Origin: Aurantimonadaceae bacterium
Lineage (GTDB): Bacteria; Pseudomonadota; Alphaproteobacteria; Rhizobiales; Rhizobiaceae
Length of the DNA: 53,804 bases
Reading direction: 5' to 3'
Assembly (NCBI GenBank): GCA_947474855.1
Contig: CANJKV010000011.1
Span: 1-53,804 of the forward strand
Position numbers and translations under genes: made by a program. This document shows, piece after piece, positions 52,091 through 53,804 of the stretch. Numbering within the stretch: position 1 is the stretch's first letter; each line of letters starts with the position of its first letter. A model generated the notes under the pieces. That model saw nothing but the letters and a program-made list of their open reading frames with translations, made no database searches and was not told the DNA's origin.

Positions 52091-52747
52091 ATGCCGTCGG
52101 AAACCCAGGAACTGGATGAGATCCTCGGGGTACGCGCCGCCCGACGCATGCGCGGCCAACGCCGTGCCGAGGCAGCGGCGATCTTCCGCGAGGCGGCGGA
52201 GGGACGCCTCTTGCCGACATCGGACCAGCTCCTTCGCGGATGCCCCTTCCTGGGCGGCGACATGGCATCCGACATCCGCGCGTTCGTCGCGGAGACTCCT
52301 CGCGGAGCCCTCGACCAAGAAGCCCTCGATTCCTTGCGTAGGGTCGATGCGGCGACCCGAGGCGCAGATTCGAACGAAGCCTCGGTTGACGCGGCCATCC
52401 TCGACGCGCTCGGGGCATGTAGCTTCACCGATGCATCCGATCCGGACGGCACCCTCCGCCTACGGTGCGTGATCTACGCCGCGTTCCTCGGCGACATCGA
52501 CGCCATGCATGCCGTGGCCGCCGAGGCGGCGTTGATGGCCTACATGCAGGAGTGGCACCGCGAAGGGGACGGGACCGACCTCGTTTGGCAGGCGCTGGCT
52601 TGGTGCGCCCTCTCAGCCGTTCAGATGGGACCGTTTCGTAAGCCGCCCCATCCCGTCAGCGAGATGGCCTCGACCCGCGACAGGATAGACGCCTTTGCGG
52701 ACGAGTTCAGGACCCAGGTGTTCCGACTCGCCCGCGAGGTAGGCTGA
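52091..52747 (+). CDS. Hypothetical protein
   Basis: 218 residues, helical and acidic (ETQELDEILGVRAARRMRG, then LRCVIYAAFLGDIDAMHAVA, then AALMAYMQEWHREGDGTDLV, WQALAWCALSAVQMG). The middle looks like alpha-helical repeats of the Sel1/TPR style but without a clear consensus. No signal peptide. It is divergent from the XRE gene and precedes a probable AAA+ gene, with which it could form an operon. Confidence 0.6.
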   Translation: MPSETQELDEILGVRAARRMRGQRRAEAAAIFREAAEGRLLPTSDQLLRGCPFLGGDMASDIRAFVAETPRGALDQEALDSLRRVDAATRGADSNEASVDAAILDALGACSFTDASDPDGTLRLRCVIYAAFLGDIDAMHAVAAEAALMAYMQEWHREGDGTDLVWQALAWCALSAVQMGPFRKPPHPVSEMASTRDRIDAFADEFRTQVFRLAREVG

Positions 52748-52914
52748 GCTCGCGCTGGAGGGACGCTCCCCTCGACGCCGGCTTGTGAGCCCGAGGCCGA
52801 GCCGGATGCGAGCACTGCGGCGGCTTTCCGCCCCATCTTCCTGACGCATCCAATGAGCCGGGTCCCGTCACGTCGCGGACTGGCCGCCGAGCACGACGAA
52901 GGGCGTAGCCGTCT

Positions 52915-53804
52915 ATGACCGCCGACGACGATGCCGATAGGGCGATCGGCAAGGAAGAGCGGGAAAACCTTCGCGCCCGGCATCCGATCCACGAGTTGGC
53001 CCCTTGCGGGCGCGCCGGCCTCGAGAGGCACCTGTGGCAAACGCGCGAGAACCTCGCGGAAGATCGCGCCTGCATGCTCGTCGACAGCATCGTCGGCGCC
53101 ATGGAACTGCGCCAGGATCACCTTATCGACATGCCGCTCGCGGAGCTCGGCCGCGAGGCCGACGAGCCCCTCAAGTGGACGCTGCTGTTCCACCTCGCAG
53201 GCGCCGGGTACCGCCCCGCCCAGCTTGAGGTCGCGGCCCGCTGCGCCGCCGAGGTCGTCGTCATGGTGGCGCTGCACGATTCCTTCCTCGGGCGCACGCT
53301 CGACGAGGAGGATCGTCGCCTCGTTGCGCGGGCACTCACCGATGCCGAAACCATGGTTGGTTACGCCGTCGGCTGGGGGGCCCTCGCGCATGGATTGGCG
53401 AGCGAGGGCCGCAGCGGGACGGTCGGATCGCCTGGAGACCCGAAGACAATCGGCATCGAAGTCACCGCGGCCCTTTGGGCGGGTGTGGACACGAGCGCCC
53501 GCGAGCTCGGCTACCGGGAAGGATACGAGGAGGGAAGCAGCTTTGCCGAGGCCGTCGCCAAGCGAAACTTCAAGGAGACGCGGCCGTTCGAGGAGCCCGA
53601 CCTTCGGCAGGACTCGTCCGGCCGCATCGTCGTGCCGCACGCGACCCTCTCCCGTGAGGACAAGAAGCTCTGGGGCATCGACTCCATCCTCGGCAAAGTG
53701 CTGCCGCTCGTTCACGCCGAGGGGCTCGCCGACGTTCGCCGGAACCTGCTCGCCGCTCATCCTCACGCAGCATTCGCGATCGAGCGGATCCTTGGCGATC
53801 TCGC
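52915..53804 (+). CDS. N-terminal part of a probable AAA+ ATPase (cut by window end)
   Basis: An open frame of 296 codons from ATG 52915 with no stop before the window ends. It is acidic and helical (LEVAARCAAEVVVMVALHD, LGYREGYEEGSSFAEAVAK) and ends in WGIDSILGKVLPLVHAEGLA, NLLAAHPHAAFAIERILGDL. That last part resembles the segment just before the P-loop in Lon-like or dynein-type AAA+ proteins of Alphaproteobacteria. The ATPase domain itself would lie outside, so the family call is tentative. Confidence 0.55.
   Translation, partial: MTADDDADRAIGKEERENLRARHPIHELAPCGRAGLERHLWQTRENLAEDRACMLVDSIVGAMELRQDHLIDMPLAELGREADEPLKWTLLFHLAGAGYRPAQLEVAARCAAEVVVMVALHDSFLGRTLDEEDRRLVARALTDAETMVGYAVGWGALAHGLASEGRSGTVGSPGDPKTIGIEVTAALWAGVDTSARELGYREGYEEGSSFAEAVAKRNFKETRPFEEPDLRQDSSGRIVVPHATLSREDKKLWGIDSILGKVLPLVHAEGLADVRRNLLAAHPHAAFAIERILGDL

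Overview
The window is GC-rich DNA with short or overlapping gene junctions. Its gene families are typical of Alphaproteobacteria, probably Hyphomicrobiales: an AlgH/YqgE protein, a Suv3-like helicase, CsbD, a PhnA-like membrane protein, a long-form ChrA and a PAS-LuxR regulator. I cannot name a genus. No rRNA, tRNA or CRISPR array was seen. The DNA is a mosaic of ordinary metabolic and stress genes, IS debris, a plasmid-like mobilizable module and a Tn7-like transposition operon.

Region by region. 1-430: the tail of an IS701-family element inserted into an IS3-type orfA. 548-4988: an SDR plus aldo/keto reductase operon, a PepSY-like exported protein, an ABC1/UbiB-type kinase and an Hsp20. 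5030-6135: IS256, IS5 and unidentified coding remnants. 6136-15900: a mobilizable plasmid-like module with ParA, an RHH protein, a replication initiator preceded by an antisense-RNA-like control region, small cargo genes ending in a frameshifted Mrr-like nuclease, a coupling protein, a candidate oriT, MobC, a relaxase, and an unknown protein with an SSB-like C-terminus. The module is dotted with a 14-bp near-palindrome close to GTATACGNCTATAG that I did not find elsewhere, which suggests one plasmid-encoded regulon. 15921-17338: a complete IS701-family element with CTAG target duplications.

17389-40601 looks like core or stable accessory genome. It holds a pseudouridine synthase with an rRNA methyltransferase-like gene, AlgH, an RND efflux pair, a cytochrome P450, a frameshifted maltose acetyltransferase, a trehalose-synthase-like GH13 enzyme, a cupin, a zinc alcohol dehydrogenase, a Suv3-like helicase, a frameshifted SDR, a chromate transporter, CsbD, a PAS-LuxR regulator, small stress-type proteins and a haem-degrading-domain protein.

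40770-42478 is a heavily frameshifted ATPase remnant. 42666-49397 (minus strand) is a compact Tn7-like operon, tnsA-tnsB-tnsC-tniQ, followed by a short gene whose sequence lines up with the catalytic core of TnsB but lacks the catalytic glutamate at the expected place. It is the most interesting system here. TnsA/TnsB would cut and join, TnsC would couple, and the large TniQ with extra helix-turn-helix-like segments would choose the target. Imperfect repeats upstream of tnsA may be TnsB sites. 49744-53804 carries accessory genes: a coiled-coil/winged-helix protein, a glyoxalase-related-domain protein, an XRE regulator, an unknown protein and the start of a probable AAA+ protein cut by the window end.

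Several otherwise well-conserved genes (the Mrr-like nuclease, maltose acetyltransferase, second SDR and IS701 transposase) are each broken by what looks like one indel. Either the assembly has residual indel errors or these genes are decaying; raw reads would decide.
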